From Treponema sp. (lineage in GTDB: Bacteria; Spirochaetota; Spirochaetia; Treponematales; Breznakiellaceae), in NCBI GenBank assembly GCA_031266255.1, contig JAISBK010000115.1:1-32252 (forward strand): a stretch of DNA of 32,252 nt, read 5' to 3'. Below are positions 17,979 to 27,982 of the stretch, piece by piece (the stretch's first letter is position 1; every line of letters begins with the position of its first letter). The position numbers and the translations under genes were made by a program. The notes beneath the pieces were generated by a model, which did no database searches, had not been told where the DNA came from, and was given only the letters and a program-made list of their open reading frames with translations.

Positions 17979-19123
17979 AGCGGTTTTATGATACCCAATC
18001 GGCCCTGAAAACCGCTTTGACCATGGATCTCCAATGGTTTGCTGCGGAAGATGAGGGCCGCACTGAAGAGCCTTCGGAATATAAGATCCGTAGAACCCGG
18101 GAAGAGGAGGGCAGAGTTGCCAAGAGTCAGGAACTCATCGGCGCCTTGGTGCTCCTCTTACCCGCGTTGGGTATCCTCTTTTTAGCTCCTTTTATGCTGC
18201 GGACTTGTGTAGAAATGGTGCGGTTTTTTCTGCTCCGGCTGACTGCCTTGGATCCTGCCAAAGATAGGATCATCTCAGGGCTCGTGTTTTCTTATTATGT
18301 ACGGTTGAGCCTCCCTATCCTGGCCATAGCTCTGGTGGCGGCCCTCTTTTCAAACCTCGTGCAGACCGGCTTACTGTTTACCACCAAGCCCTTAGTGCCC
18401 AAATTTTCCAAGATCGTCCCCCATTTTGGGCGTTATTTTCAGAAAACCCTTTTTTCTGCAGAAGGGCTATTTAACTTTTTTAAGTCAATTGTTAAAATGA
18501 TGATTATCGGGGGCGTAGCTTTCTTCCTTATCCGGTCCCGGATAGCAGAGCTGGCAAACCTGCAAACCGCGAGTTTATGGTTGGGGATACAAACCGTGGC
18601 TTCCTTGGCCATACGGATACTTATCATCTCGGCTTTGCTCTTGTTATTGCTTGCTATTCCGGATTATATGTTCCAGCGTTGGCAGTATCGGGAGTCCCTC
18701 AAGATGACCAAACAGGAGGTTAAGGAAGAGCACAAGATGTATGAGGGGGACCCTTTGATCAAGTCCCGGCTCCGAAGCCGTATGCGGGAGATCTTGAGCC
18801 AGAATATGGCTATCAATGTGCCTAAAGCGGATGTGGTTATCACCAATCCTACCCATCTGGCGGTTGCCTTGGAATATAACCGGACCAATATGGCAGCTCC
18901 CCAAGTTACTGCTCGGGGAGAAGATGAAATGGCCTTTAGGATCCGCCGTATTGCCCAGGATCATGGGGTGCCCATTGTGGAGAATAAACCTCTGGCCCGG
19001 GCGCTTTATGCGGAGACCAAAGTCGGTGATATGGTCCCAGAAGCCTACTGGGAAATTGTGGCAATGGTATTGAGTAAGGTGATGAAAATTAACGAAGAAC
19101 GCCGGCGAGCCCAGCGTATATAA
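17975..19123 (+). CDS. flhB: Flagellar export switch protein FlhB
   Basis: EEPSEYKIRRTREEEGRVAKSQEL, autocleavage motif NPTH (VVITNPTHLAVALEY), GVPIVENKPLARALY. ATGA overlap with fliR. Confidence 0.97.
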   Translation: MKRFYDTQSALKTALTMDLQWFAAEDEGRTEEPSEYKIRRTREEEGRVAKSQELIGALVLLLPALGILFLAPFMLRTCVEMVRFFLLRLTALDPAKDRIISGLVFSYYVRLSLPILAIALVAALFSNLVQTGLLFTTKPLVPKFSKIVPHFGRYFQKTLFSAEGLFNFFKSIVKMMIIGGVAFFLIRSRIAELANLQTASLWLGIQTVASLAIRILIISALLLLLLAIPDYMFQRWQYRESLKMTKQEVKEEHKMYEGDPLIKSRLRSRMREILSQNMAINVPKADVVITNPTHLAVALEYNRTNMAAPQVTARGEDEMAFRIRRIAQDHGVPIVENKPLARALYAETKVGDMVPEAYWEIVAMVLSKVMKINEERRRAQRI

Positions 19124-19189
19124 GCCGGTCACTCCTCTTGAGGGAAGGAGGACTCGGTCGATGAATGGAAGAGGAGAGCTAAGTACAGT

Positions 19190-21307
19190 ATGGCTAATGG
19201 GGTACAAGGGAATAATACAAGTAAACCGAGTAATTTCATAGGAGATTCCCGAGATTTCTTCATTGCCGTTGGCGCGGTGATGGTGGTGATCATGATCATT
19301 ATACCGTTGCCCACGGTCTTGCTGGATACCTTCATGGCCCTGAACCTGGTGCTCTCCCTGCTCATTCTCCTCATCGTGCTCTACACGAAAAAGGCCACGG
19401 ATTTCAATGTTTTTCCTACGGTTTTATTGGTTGTTACGGTTTTTGGCTTAGCTTTAAATATCTCTTCCACTCGGCTCATCCTCACCAAGGGGGCGCAGTT
19501 TGACGGACGGATGATCCGGGCCTTTTCTACTTTTGTGGTTGGTTCCGGAGGGACCGAAGGCCTTGTGGTAGGATTCATCATTTTTATTGCTATTATCGCG
19601 GTCCAGGTAGTGGTCATCACCAAGGGGGCTACACGAATTTGTGAAGTGGCGGCTCGGTTTGCCCTGGATGCCCTGCCGGGCAAGCAAATGGCCATTGATG
19701 GACTTTACAGCTCGGGCGCCATCACGGAAGAGGAATCTCGAATCCGAAAACAGGAGCTTCAGAAAGAAGTGGATTTCTATGGCGCGATGGATGGTTCGAG
19801 TAAATTTGTTTCTGGTAATGTTAAGATAGGGATATTCATAACCGCCATTAATATTCTTGGGGGGATCATCATTGGTACGGCTCTCCATGGAGAACCGATT
19901 AGCGCAGCCATAGGTACGTATATTGCCTTTTCTGTAGGGGACGGCTTGCTCTCCCAGTTTCCCGCGCTTTTGGTATCCACTGCTACGGGTATTGCAGTTA
20001 CCCGTTCCGCTTCCAACGGCACGTTCGGGGAAGATATTTCGATCCAGTTTTCCCGGGATGCCCGGATCTATTGGATAGGCGCTTTTATACTGCTTGTGTT
20101 TGCCTTACTTCCGGGCTTTCCCTGGTATGTGCTCATTCCCATGGCTTTTGCGTTAGGGTTCTTCGCCTTTAAATTGGGACAGTCTCAGCAGCGAAAGGCG
20201 AATTTTAATGCTATGATGCACAAGACTGCGGATCCCAAGAAACCTCAGCCAGGAGATACCGGGGAACTCTCTCCTGTAGTACCGTTAGATACCTTATCCC
20301 TTGAATTAGGGTATGGACTCATCCCTTTGGTGGATAAGGATAAGGGAGCCGAACTGTTAGAGCGGGTTCAGGGGATCCGCAAACAATCTGCCTTGGAGTT
20401 GGGGCTGGTCATACCCAAGATTCGGATCATTGATAATATGTTGCTTGAACCCTCGGAATATTGTTTCAAAATCCGGGGAGTTGATACGGGCCGGGGTAAG
20501 ATCCGGATTGGCTATTATCTCTGTATGAATCCCGGGAACATACGGGAAGAGATAGTCGGTGAAAAAACCCGGGAACCGGTTTTTGGCCTTCCCGCCTTAT
20601 GGGTAAGCGAAGATAAGCGGGATGAAGCTGAACGGGCTGGGTACACCGTGGTAGATCCCCCCTCAATGATCGCCACCCATTTGACTGAGATCATCCGGCG
20701 TCATGCTTCGGAAATCTTGGGTCGTCAGGAAACCCAGGCCATTCTGGATACCCTGCGGCGGGAATACCCCGCGCTGGTAGAGGAGGCTCAGAGCCAGAAA
20801 GCATTGAATGTCGGTGAAATCCAAAAAGTGCTCCAGGGGCTGCTCAAAGAACAGATCTCCATTCGTAACATGGTAACTATTTTGGAAGCCTTGGCGGATT
20901 TTGCTCCGGTTACCCGGGACACCCGGTTCCTAACGGAAAAGGCCCGACAGGCCCTCGGCAGGCAGATCTGTCATCGCTATGCGGATGATCGCTTAGTACT
21001 CCATGTACTCACCCTGGATCCTGGATTGGAACAGCAGATCATCGACAGCCGTGTGGAAACCAGTTCTGGGCTTGTGTCGGCCTTGGATCCTGCGGTTCAA
21101 AATGCTTGGATAAAGGCTCTTACCCGGTCAGTTGCAGCGGTCCAAGAACATGGGTGGTACCCGATTATTGTCTGTTCAGAGTCTGCTCGGTACTTGGTCA
21201 AGTCTTCTACCGACCGAGATCTCCCGGAGTTGGTCGTGCTCTCAGTACCAGAGATCGTAGGGGATGTTACCTTAGAATCGGTAGGGGTCATAAGGCTGGA
21301 CCATTAA
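19190..21307 (+). CDS. flhA: Flagellar export gate protein FlhA
   Basis: 705 aa; IIPLPTVLLDTFMALNLVLSLLILLIVLYTKKATDFNVFPTVLLVVTVFGLALNISSTRLIL. Confidence 0.97.
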   Translation: MANGVQGNNTSKPSNFIGDSRDFFIAVGAVMVVIMIIIPLPTVLLDTFMALNLVLSLLILLIVLYTKKATDFNVFPTVLLVVTVFGLALNISSTRLILTKGAQFDGRMIRAFSTFVVGSGGTEGLVVGFIIFIAIIAVQVVVITKGATRICEVAARFALDALPGKQMAIDGLYSSGAITEEESRIRKQELQKEVDFYGAMDGSSKFVSGNVKIGIFITAINILGGIIIGTALHGEPISAAIGTYIAFSVGDGLLSQFPALLVSTATGIAVTRSASNGTFGEDISIQFSRDARIYWIGAFILLVFALLPGFPWYVLIPMAFALGFFAFKLGQSQQRKANFNAMMHKTADPKKPQPGDTGELSPVVPLDTLSLELGYGLIPLVDKDKGAELLERVQGIRKQSALELGLVIPKIRIIDNMLLEPSEYCFKIRGVDTGRGKIRIGYYLCMNPGNIREEIVGEKTREPVFGLPALWVSEDKRDEAERAGYTVVDPPSMIATHLTEIIRRHASEILGRQETQAILDTLRREYPALVEEAQSQKALNVGEIQKVLQGLLKEQISIRNMVTILEALADFAPVTRDTRFLTEKARQALGRQICHRYADDRLVLHVLTLDPGLEQQIIDSRVETSSGLVSALDPAVQNAWIKALTRSVAAVQEHGWYPIIVCSESARYLVKSSTDRDLPELVVLSVPEIVGDVTLESVGVIRLDH

Positions 21308-21325
21308 GGAGCAAACAGAAAAGCA

Positions 21326-22600
21326 ATGGAATATTTTACTGAACAAGCCTTGACCTATACTGAATGTCTCAATAAGATTCGGATGAAGTATGGAGAGCGT
21401 TTTTCGATACTGAACCATAAAAGTATTCGCATGGGAGGATTTTTAGGGTTTTTCGCTAAAGATGGGGTAGAAATCAGTGGGTTTACTTCAAACAACGTGG
21501 TAAAGAACATCAATCTGGGCAGTATGGAGCCTGCTGCTGCTCGTCCAAGTTCAGGGCCGGATCCCGTAGGACCGGTTCGGAAATCGCCCCTGGATTTTGA
21601 TGAGGAGAAACGCAAGGTCCTGGATGCAGCAAATACGGCGAATAAAGGGGAAAGCGGCTGGCAGATGGTCTTAAAAGAGGTACAAACTCTCAAGGAACGG
21701 ATCGATACAAGTACCGGTTCCCAAGTCCCGGAAGAACATCCTACCCTGAGCCGTATTGGGGATGTGCTGGGACACAATGATTTTTCCCTCCGCTTTAGCC
21801 ATATTATTCTGGAGCGTATTAAAAAGGAATTTTCTCTGGATGCGCTCAATGATTATAAGGCGGTGCAGGACAAGGTTATTGAATGGATTGGAGAGAGTAT
21901 CAGTATTTATAAAGAGGAAAAGTTTCAGCGCTTGCCTCGTATCATGGTTCTGGTGGGACCAACCGGAGTGGGTAAGACCACGACCATCGCAAAGTTAGCC
22001 GCGATTTTTGGGATTGGGAATGCCGATAGACGTCCCCTTTCGGTGCGGATGATCACCATCGACGCCTTTAGAATTGGCGCTAAAGAACAGATCGAAAAGT
22101 ACGGTAATATTATGGATCTTCCGGTTTCTTATGTGGAAGACTATGATGATCTCAAGAAGACTATCGCTCAATACTCGGAAGGAGTGGATCTCATCCTGGT
22201 GGATACCATTGGGAAGAGTCCCCGAGATTCCGCCCAGTTGGGAAAGATGAAGCAGCTTCTGGATGCTTGCGGAACCCAAGCAGAGTTATATCTGGCCGTG
22301 GCAGCGACCACAAAATCCAGTGATCTCAAGGAAATCCTCAGGCAGTTTGAGCCGTTCAATTATCAGTCGGTGATTATCACGAAACTGGATGAAACCATAC
22401 GGGTCGGTAATGTGATCAGTGTGCTTACGGATATGGGAAAATCCGTTTCCTATATTACCGATGGTCAGAAGGTGCCCAGCAATATACAGAAAGCTACGGT
22501 GGTTCGGTTTCTTATCAATCTTGAGGGTTTCCAGGTTAATAGAGCAAAAATCGAACGGCTTTTTCCTATTGACGAATCTGAACAAATTCAATGGAGGTAG
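21326..22600 (+). CDS. flhF: SRP-like GTPase FlhF
   Basis: MVLVGPTGVGKTTTIAKLAA, TIDAFRIGAKEQIEKYG, LILVDTIGKSPRD, TKLDETIRVGNVISV. Confidence 0.95.
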   Translation: MEYFTEQALTYTECLNKIRMKYGERFSILNHKSIRMGGFLGFFAKDGVEISGFTSNNVVKNINLGSMEPAAARPSSGPDPVGPVRKSPLDFDEEKRKVLDAANTANKGESGWQMVLKEVQTLKERIDTSTGSQVPEEHPTLSRIGDVLGHNDFSLRFSHIILERIKKEFSLDALNDYKAVQDKVIEWIGESISIYKEEKFQRLPRIMVLVGPTGVGKTTTIAKLAAIFGIGNADRRPLSVRMITIDAFRIGAKEQIEKYGNIMDLPVSYVEDYDDLKKTIAQYSEGVDLILVDTIGKSPRDSAQLGKMKQLLDACGTQAELYLAVAATTKSSDLKEILRQFEPFNYQSVIITKLDETIRVGNVISVLTDMGKSVSYITDGQKVPSNIQKATVVRFLINLEGFQVNRAKIERLFPIDESEQIQWR

Positions 22601-22602
22601 CT

Positions 22603-23496
22603 ATGGAAGATCAGGCAGAGAAACTACGGGAAATCATGCGTAAAAAAAATGACTTCCAGGAGAAACCCAAATTGGTGCAGCCCAAGGAAGTCAAGAAAAC
22701 CCGGATCATCACGATTACCAGTGGTAAGGGAGGAGTGGGAAAAACCAGTATATCCGTTAATATGGCCTTAGCCTATGCCCGAATGGGGAAGAAAGTGGTG
22801 GTCATGGATGCAGATTTGGGGCTTGCCAATGTTAATGTCATGCTCAACACGATCCCGAAGTTTAACTTGTACCATGTGATGCGTAAGCAAAAGACCATGA
22901 AGGAGATCCTCTGGGAAACTGATTACGGTATTTCTATTGTTGCCGGTGCTTCAGGGCTTTCCAAGATTGCTAATCTTACCGAAGATGAACGGCAGTATTT
23001 CATCTCTGAACTGGATTCCCTGTCCGAGGCGGATATTATTATTATTGATACCAGTGCAGGGGTTTCCAGTAATGTGCTTGATTTTATCGCTGCCGCGGAT
23101 GACGCGGTGATCATCGCTACTCCGGAGCCTACTGCCATTACCGATGCCTATGGGATCACCAAGATAATCGCCACTGAATATGAAAGCCTTACGATGGGGC
23201 TTAAGCTCGTGGTGAACCGGGTAAAAAGCGTGGTTGAGGCAAAGAAGGTAGCTGATCGGATGACCCATATTGCCGGCCAATTTTTAAACATTCGGATTGA
23301 TTATTTGGGGTTTATCTACGATGATACGATGGTTTCCCATGCGGTGCTGCGGCAGAAGCCGTTCATGGTGCTTGATGCTAAGTGTAAGGCTTCGCTCTGT
23401 ATTCAGCATATCGCAGAACGTATGGAAAAGCATGAAGTCCGGGGAGAGAACGAAGGTTTTGCCGCCATGATTCGACGTCTTTTTGGGCGGGCATAA
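22603..23496 (+). CDS. flhG: MinD/ParA-family ATPase FlhG
   Basis: ITITSGKGGVGKTSISVNMALAYARMGKKVVVMDADLGLANVNVML. ATG 22603 preceded by GGAGG. Confidence 0.93.
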   Translation: MEDQAEKLREIMRKKNDFQEKPKLVQPKEVKKTRIITITSGKGGVGKTSISVNMALAYARMGKKVVVMDADLGLANVNVMLNTIPKFNLYHVMRKQKTMKEILWETDYGISIVAGASGLSKIANLTEDERQYFISELDSLSEADIIIIDTSAGVSSNVLDFIAAADDAVIIATPEPTAITDAYGITKIIATEYESLTMGLKLVVNRVKSVVEAKKVADRMTHIAGQFLNIRIDYLGFIYDDTMVSHAVLRQKPFMVLDAKCKASLCIQHIAERMEKHEVRGENEGFAAMIRRLFGRA

Positions 23497-23548
23497 GCGT
23501 AGGGGGAATATATGTCCCGGAATTGCAAGAGAAAGGTGGATTACCAAG

Positions 23549-24175
23549 ATGCTTTTGGAAAAAACGATAAAAGTAAATAGTATTGCTGGAGGGATCGGGT
23601 TCATACTATCCCTTATCGTCGGGATCATCAGCGGCGGTAGTTTTCTTATGGTGCTTATCCGGGCGCTTAGCTTTGGAGTGATCTTTTTTGTCTTTATGGA
23701 GATTTTCCAGCGGCTTATCGGTACTTTTTTACCGGAGTTGCTTAACCCCAGTGCATCATCGGAAGCCAAGGACGCCCCTGGTTCACGAGTAGATATTTCT
23801 GTAGAAGATGGGGAAAAAACTGATTTATTCCAAGTCTCTGAACCCTCTGCACAGGAATACCCGGCACATCCAACCGGTTCGTTTGCAGATGATGTGGGAA
23901 CGCTGGATCAGCTTCATGAAAAAGACTATACTCAGAGGGAAGGGGTTGAAGGAGCTCCCTCTGGCTTTGTGCCAGAGGCGCCCCTGTCAAAGGCTGTTAC
24001 TCAAGGGACAGACGGAGGAGCGGATCCTTTTTTCTCGACCGATACTTCTATTCCGGGCAATGTCCTGGCAAAACCTTCAAGCAGCGCGCAGGATACGAAT
24101 CGGTCGTATAGTAAAAAAAATCTTGATCCGCTAAAAATGGCATCTGCTATACAGACCATATTAAAACAAGAATAA
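23549..24175 (+). CDS. Membrane protein of unknown function in flagellar operon (two N-terminal TMs, acidic cytoplasmic tail)
   Basis: MLLEKTIKVNSIAGGIGFILSLIVGIISGGSFLMVLIRALSFGVIFFVFMEIFQRLIG; sits between flhG and fliA. Confidence 0.75.
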   Translation: MLLEKTIKVNSIAGGIGFILSLIVGIISGGSFLMVLIRALSFGVIFFVFMEIFQRLIGTFLPELLNPSASSEAKDAPGSRVDISVEDGEKTDLFQVSEPSAQEYPAHPTGSFADDVGTLDQLHEKDYTQREGVEGAPSGFVPEAPLSKAVTQGTDGGADPFFSTDTSIPGNVLAKPSSSAQDTNRSYSKKNLDPLKMASAIQTILKQE

Positions 24176-24186
24176 GGGGATAGGCT

Positions 24187-24975
24187 ATGGGGAATGTCCC
24201 CCTGGAACAGAGAAAAGAAAATGAACTTTGGGTGGAATACCGCCGAGATCGGGATTCAAAGATTCGGGAACATTTTATTAAACAATACGCCCCTTTGGTG
24301 AAGTATGTAGCTGGTAAAGTCGCGATTGGTATGCCGCATAATGTGGAGTTTGATGACCTGGTAGGTTATGGAACATTTGGACTTTTGGATGCTATTGATA
24401 AATTTGATCCTGATAAGGGGGTTAAATTTAAAACCTATGCGGTAACCCGCATTCGAGGAGCCATCTTTGATGAACTCCGTTCCATTGATTGGGTTCCCCG
24501 GTCGGTACGGCAGAAGACCCGGGAAGTTGAGGAAGCCATAGGATCCCTTGAAGCCCAGCTTGGCAGAACCGCCACTGATCATGAGATTGCCGGCTCCTTG
24601 GGGATGGACGAAGGTGAATATCTTAAAACCATGATGAAGATATCCGGTACTTCGGTTCTTTCCCTTAATGATGTGTGGTTTTCAGGGGATGAAAACGATA
24701 AAGTTTCTATTGGGGATAGTATTGAGGCTCCGGTCAGTCTCAATCCTGATGTGATTGTAGAGAAAGATGAGATCCGCCGGGTCATTGTAGAGCATATCAA
24801 TGAATTGCCGGATAAAGAAAAGAAAATTTTAGTTTTGTATTACTATGAGGATCTGACCCTCAAAGAGATAGGTCAGGTACTGGAAGTAACCGAATCCCGG
24901 GTATCTCAATTGCATACCAAGGCAATACTCAGGCTTCGGTCAAAATTAACGAATATTCGTAAGGGGATTGTATAA
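24187..24975 (+). CDS. fliA: RNA polymerase sigma factor FliA/WhiG (sigma-28)
   Basis: [97 protein letters not shown]. Confidence 0.97.
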   Translation: MGNVPLEQRKENELWVEYRRDRDSKIREHFIKQYAPLVKYVAGKVAIGMPHNVEFDDLVGYGTFGLLDAIDKFDPDKGVKFKTYAVTRIRGAIFDELRSIDWVPRSVRQKTREVEEAIGSLEAQLGRTATDHEIAGSLGMDEGEYLKTMMKISGTSVLSLNDVWFSGDENDKVSIGDSIEAPVSLNPDVIVEKDEIRRVIVEHINELPDKEKKILVLYYYEDLTLKEIGQVLEVTESRVSQLHTKAILRLRSKLTNIRKGIV

Positions 24976-24996
24976 CCGGGAGGGAAAGGAGAAAAT

Positions 24997-26961
24997 ATGG
25001 TTGATTTTGTCCAGCTTCAAGCGTTTATGAAACGTCGTTTGGATCAGGATAGGGCCATACGTACGGTTGATACCGAAGGGTCTACCCTAGAAGTAGCGCT
25101 TACCGAAGCAGCTACTTTACTTAATCTTCCGATTAAACGGATTGAATATGAAATTACCGAAAAAGGGGGTTCTGGTTTTTTAGGGGTTGGAAAAAAAGAT
25201 TGGAAAATTCGAGCCTACCAACGGTCGCTTACAGAACAACAGGTGACGGTGACCTCAGTTTTAGCAAACACCGATACAGAGACTGCCACTCCAGTGATTG
25301 TGGATAAAAATGGAGATGTTTTTGTGCACCTGGACGACGATGGGGCCAATCTCAAGGTGGTAGCTCCGGTGATGAAGGGGAAACGGGTAACTAAAGGAGA
25401 GGCTATGAGGGCGCTCACTGCCAAGGGAGTCATAGAAATTGATGAGAACTTGGTTGGTACCGTGGTCAATGAGGCAAAGGGAGTATATGTACGGGTCGGT
25501 AGTTTCGTTCGTAAATACACCAACGATAGTATGGTTTCGGTCAGCGTTACCGATCAAGACATGAAGGCATTGATTACCCTGATGCCCCCTGGACCGGGAG
25601 GAATTGATCTTGCTTTTGAGACGATCCTCAATGTTTTGAAGGATAACCGGGTGGTATACGGCATCAAGGAAGATTTCTTGCAGAATTTCCTGGACCGTCC
25701 GAGCTATCGAGTGCCTGTGGTAGCGGCTGAGGGTATTCCTGCAGTAAACGGCCGGGACGCATACATAGAATACCTTTTTAAGACTACCCAGAAGCGTGCA
25801 CCGGTCCATGAAGGAGCTGATGGAAGGGTTGATTTCAGGGAAATTAACTCGATTCAGAATGTGGTTAAGGACCAGCCCTTAGCAAAAAAAATCCCCCCTG
25901 AAGAAGGGACCGTGGGCAGGACCGTGATAGGAGGGTACCTTCCCGCTAAACCGGGCAATGATATTGAGATTCCTCTGGGGATCAATGTCCATCTCGGTGA
26001 AGATAGGTCCACCGTTATTTCAGATATCAATGGTCAAGTTATACTGGCATCAGGGCTTATCAGTGTGGAACCGGTATACACGGTTCAGGGTAATGTGAAT
26101 CTTAAAACGGGGAATATTATTTTCCTGGGTACGGTGATTATAACCGGTAATGTCGAAGATGGCTTTTCAGTCAAAGCCCAGGGAAATATCGAAGTTAAAG
26201 GGTCCGTTGAAATGGCGGATCTGGAAGCGGAAGGGGATATTATCGTCCAAAAGGGTATTACCAGTCGAAATACCGGTACCGTGAAGGCCGGGAAGTCTGT
26301 CTATGCACGGTTTATTGAGAATGCGGCGATTGAGGCAGGGAATATGGTGATTGTGTCTGATGGTATTATCAATTCCCGGGTGGATGCGTTTAAACGGATA
26401 GTCTGTAAAGGTAAACGGGCCACCATCGTCGGAGGACACCTGCGGGCTGCAGAGGAGATTAATGCCAAAGTTATTGGCAGCGCGGTTAGTGGTACAGAAA
26501 CCATCTGTGAAGTTGGTGTTGATCCCAAGAGTAAAAAAGAACTCGATACCCTTATTGCGCATAAAGGAACCATAGAAAAAGAAATTGATGCAATTAAACT
26601 TGATTTTCAAACCTTGAACAATATTTTACAACAACGTAAATCCCTTCCTGAGGACAAAGAGATTCAGATGCAGGAACTTATGGAACGGCATAGGGCCTTG
26701 TTGGCTGAAATGAAGGAAATAGACGAAAAGATCGGTACGATACAAGAACTGATTAATGGGGTCAAGATCCGGGGACGGGTCTCTGCATCGGATAAGATCC
26801 TTCCGGGGGTTAAAGTCATCATCCGGGATGTGGTTGAAAATGTAAAAAATGAATATAGGGCTACTACGTTTATTCTTGAAAATGATCTCATACGGGTGAC
26901 TAAATATGAAGAACCCGACGAAGAGGCAAAGCGAGGTCCTGATGGCTATACAACCAATTGA
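24997..26961 (+). CDS. FapA (DUF342) family protein with N-terminal Jag_N-like domain
   Basis: N-term ALTEAATLLNLPIKRIEYEITEKGGSGFLGVGKKDWKIRAY resembles Jag_N; middle beta-solenoid (GNVNLKTGNIIFLGTVIITGNVEDGFSVKAQGNIEVKGSVEMADLEAEGDIIVQKGI) typical of FapA/DUF342. Confidence 0.85.
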   Translation: MVDFVQLQAFMKRRLDQDRAIRTVDTEGSTLEVALTEAATLLNLPIKRIEYEITEKGGSGFLGVGKKDWKIRAYQRSLTEQQVTVTSVLANTDTETATPVIVDKNGDVFVHLDDDGANLKVVAPVMKGKRVTKGEAMRALTAKGVIEIDENLVGTVVNEAKGVYVRVGSFVRKYTNDSMVSVSVTDQDMKALITLMPPGPGGIDLAFETILNVLKDNRVVYGIKEDFLQNFLDRPSYRVPVVAAEGIPAVNGRDAYIEYLFKTTQKRAPVHEGADGRVDFREINSIQNVVKDQPLAKKIPPEEGTVGRTVIGGYLPAKPGNDIEIPLGINVHLGEDRSTVISDINGQVILASGLISVEPVYTVQGNVNLKTGNIIFLGTVIITGNVEDGFSVKAQGNIEVKGSVEMADLEAEGDIIVQKGITSRNTGTVKAGKSVYARFIENAAIEAGNMVIVSDGIINSRVDAFKRIVCKGKRATIVGGHLRAAEEINAKVIGSAVSGTETICEVGVDPKSKKELDTLIAHKGTIEKEIDAIKLDFQTLNNILQQRKSLPEDKEIQMQELMERHRALLAEMKEIDEKIGTIQELINGVKIRGRVSASDKILPGVKVIIRDVVENVKNEYRATTFILENDLIRVTKYEEPDEEAKRGPDGYTTN

Positions 26962-27277
26962 TCTTCAGACTATGTTCAGTCAACTTGATAAAGTTGGTAA
27001 AATTCAGGCATCACAACGAGAAGGTTTCGCTATCCAACAAGCTTTGCAGGGTGTTCAAATCCAAAAAAAAGTGGAAGCACAAATCCAATCGGTAAATGAA
27101 ACCCAGAATACGGGAGAAGGTACTGCAGGGGTGCAAGATCGTAATGCCCGTAACCAATCCGAAGAAGATGGGGCCCGTAAGGAGGAAGCCGGAGAAAATA
27201 CAGAGAATGCGGTAGACACCGTTGTTTCCATCATACGCGATCCGGCTTTAGGAAAAAACATCGATATAAATGGGTAG
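26942..27277 (+). CDS. Small uncharacterised protein downstream of FapA
   Basis: MAIQPIDLQTMFSQLDKVGKIQASQREGFAIQQALQGVQIQKKVEAQIQSV; start overlaps the 3' end of the fapA-like gene by 20 bp. Confidence 0.65.
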   Translation: MAIQPIDLQTMFSQLDKVGKIQASQREGFAIQQALQGVQIQKKVEAQIQSVNETQNTGEGTAGVQDRNARNQSEEDGARKEEAGENTENAVDTVVSIIRDPALGKNIDING

Positions 27278-27310
27278 GCTCCTTCTTGTGGTGAGGGCCA
27301 AGGTGGTTGT

Positions 27311-27982
27311 ATGAATGTGTCCATTATGTTTTCCGCAGCGAGTTTTATAGCCTGCGTTTTCTTTTTTGTATATTGTAGGGCCTATCTGAAGCGTCGAACA
27401 GGACCGGAGCGAATTTTGGCTGAATTCCGGGAAGAGGTGTATAAACTGATTGCTGAAATTGACGCAGCCACTGATAAGGACGCGCTTTTGGTGGAAGAGC
27501 GGATAAAAACCCTTCGTGCCCTTTTAGAAGATGTGGATAAGCGTATTAGTGTCCACATCAGGGAAGTGGACCGGCGGCAATTCCAAGAAGAAGTCTATGC
27601 TGAATTAGGGAGAAAGCGCGGCATCACCAACCCTTTTTCTGCAGTTATTCAGCCTTTTCCCAAGGCCTATGATCTTTTTTCCGGTACGCCCAAGACCGGC
27701 GCAGAAGCAGATTCTCCAAAACATGAGGCTTTAGAAAAGGAAATCCCTGCTGTGGTGGGCTTCACCACTCCCGTGGATAGTACGCCTATCCCCCTTAAAC
27801 GGGACCCTACAGGGCCCCGTATCGTGCGGGCTCCACGGGAAATAGCGCCAAAGCCCCTTCCCTTTGCGGAGCAGGTGGCGGAATTATCCAAGGCCGGTCT
27901 TTCCTCCAGTTTGATTGCCGCCCGGCTTGGAGTCAGCATATCCGAAGTAGAGCTGGCCATCGCGATTACCGAACGATCATAG
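27311..27982 (+). CDS. Uncharacterised protein: N-terminal TM, coiled coil, C-terminal HTH-like segment
   Basis: TM MFSAASFIACVFFFVYCRAYL; coiled coil; C-term VAELSKAGLSSSLIAARLGVSISEVELAIAI. Confidence 0.65.
   Translation: MNVSIMFSAASFIACVFFFVYCRAYLKRRTGPERILAEFREEVYKLIAEIDAATDKDALLVEERIKTLRALLEDVDKRISVHIREVDRRQFQEEVYAELGRKRGITNPFSAVIQPFPKAYDLFSGTPKTGAEADSPKHEALEKEIPAVVGFTTPVDSTPIPLKRDPTGPRIVRAPREIAPKPLPFAEQVAELSKAGLSSSLIAARLGVSISEVELAIAITERS

Noticed and set aside
18644-19207. 187-aa minus-strand ORF opposite flhB
   Set aside because: Fully antisense to a confidently assigned gene; composition looks like reverse-frame translation and there is no recognisable domain.
19454-19888. 144-aa minus-strand ORF opposite flhA
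   Set aside because: Antisense shadow ORF in a conserved gene.
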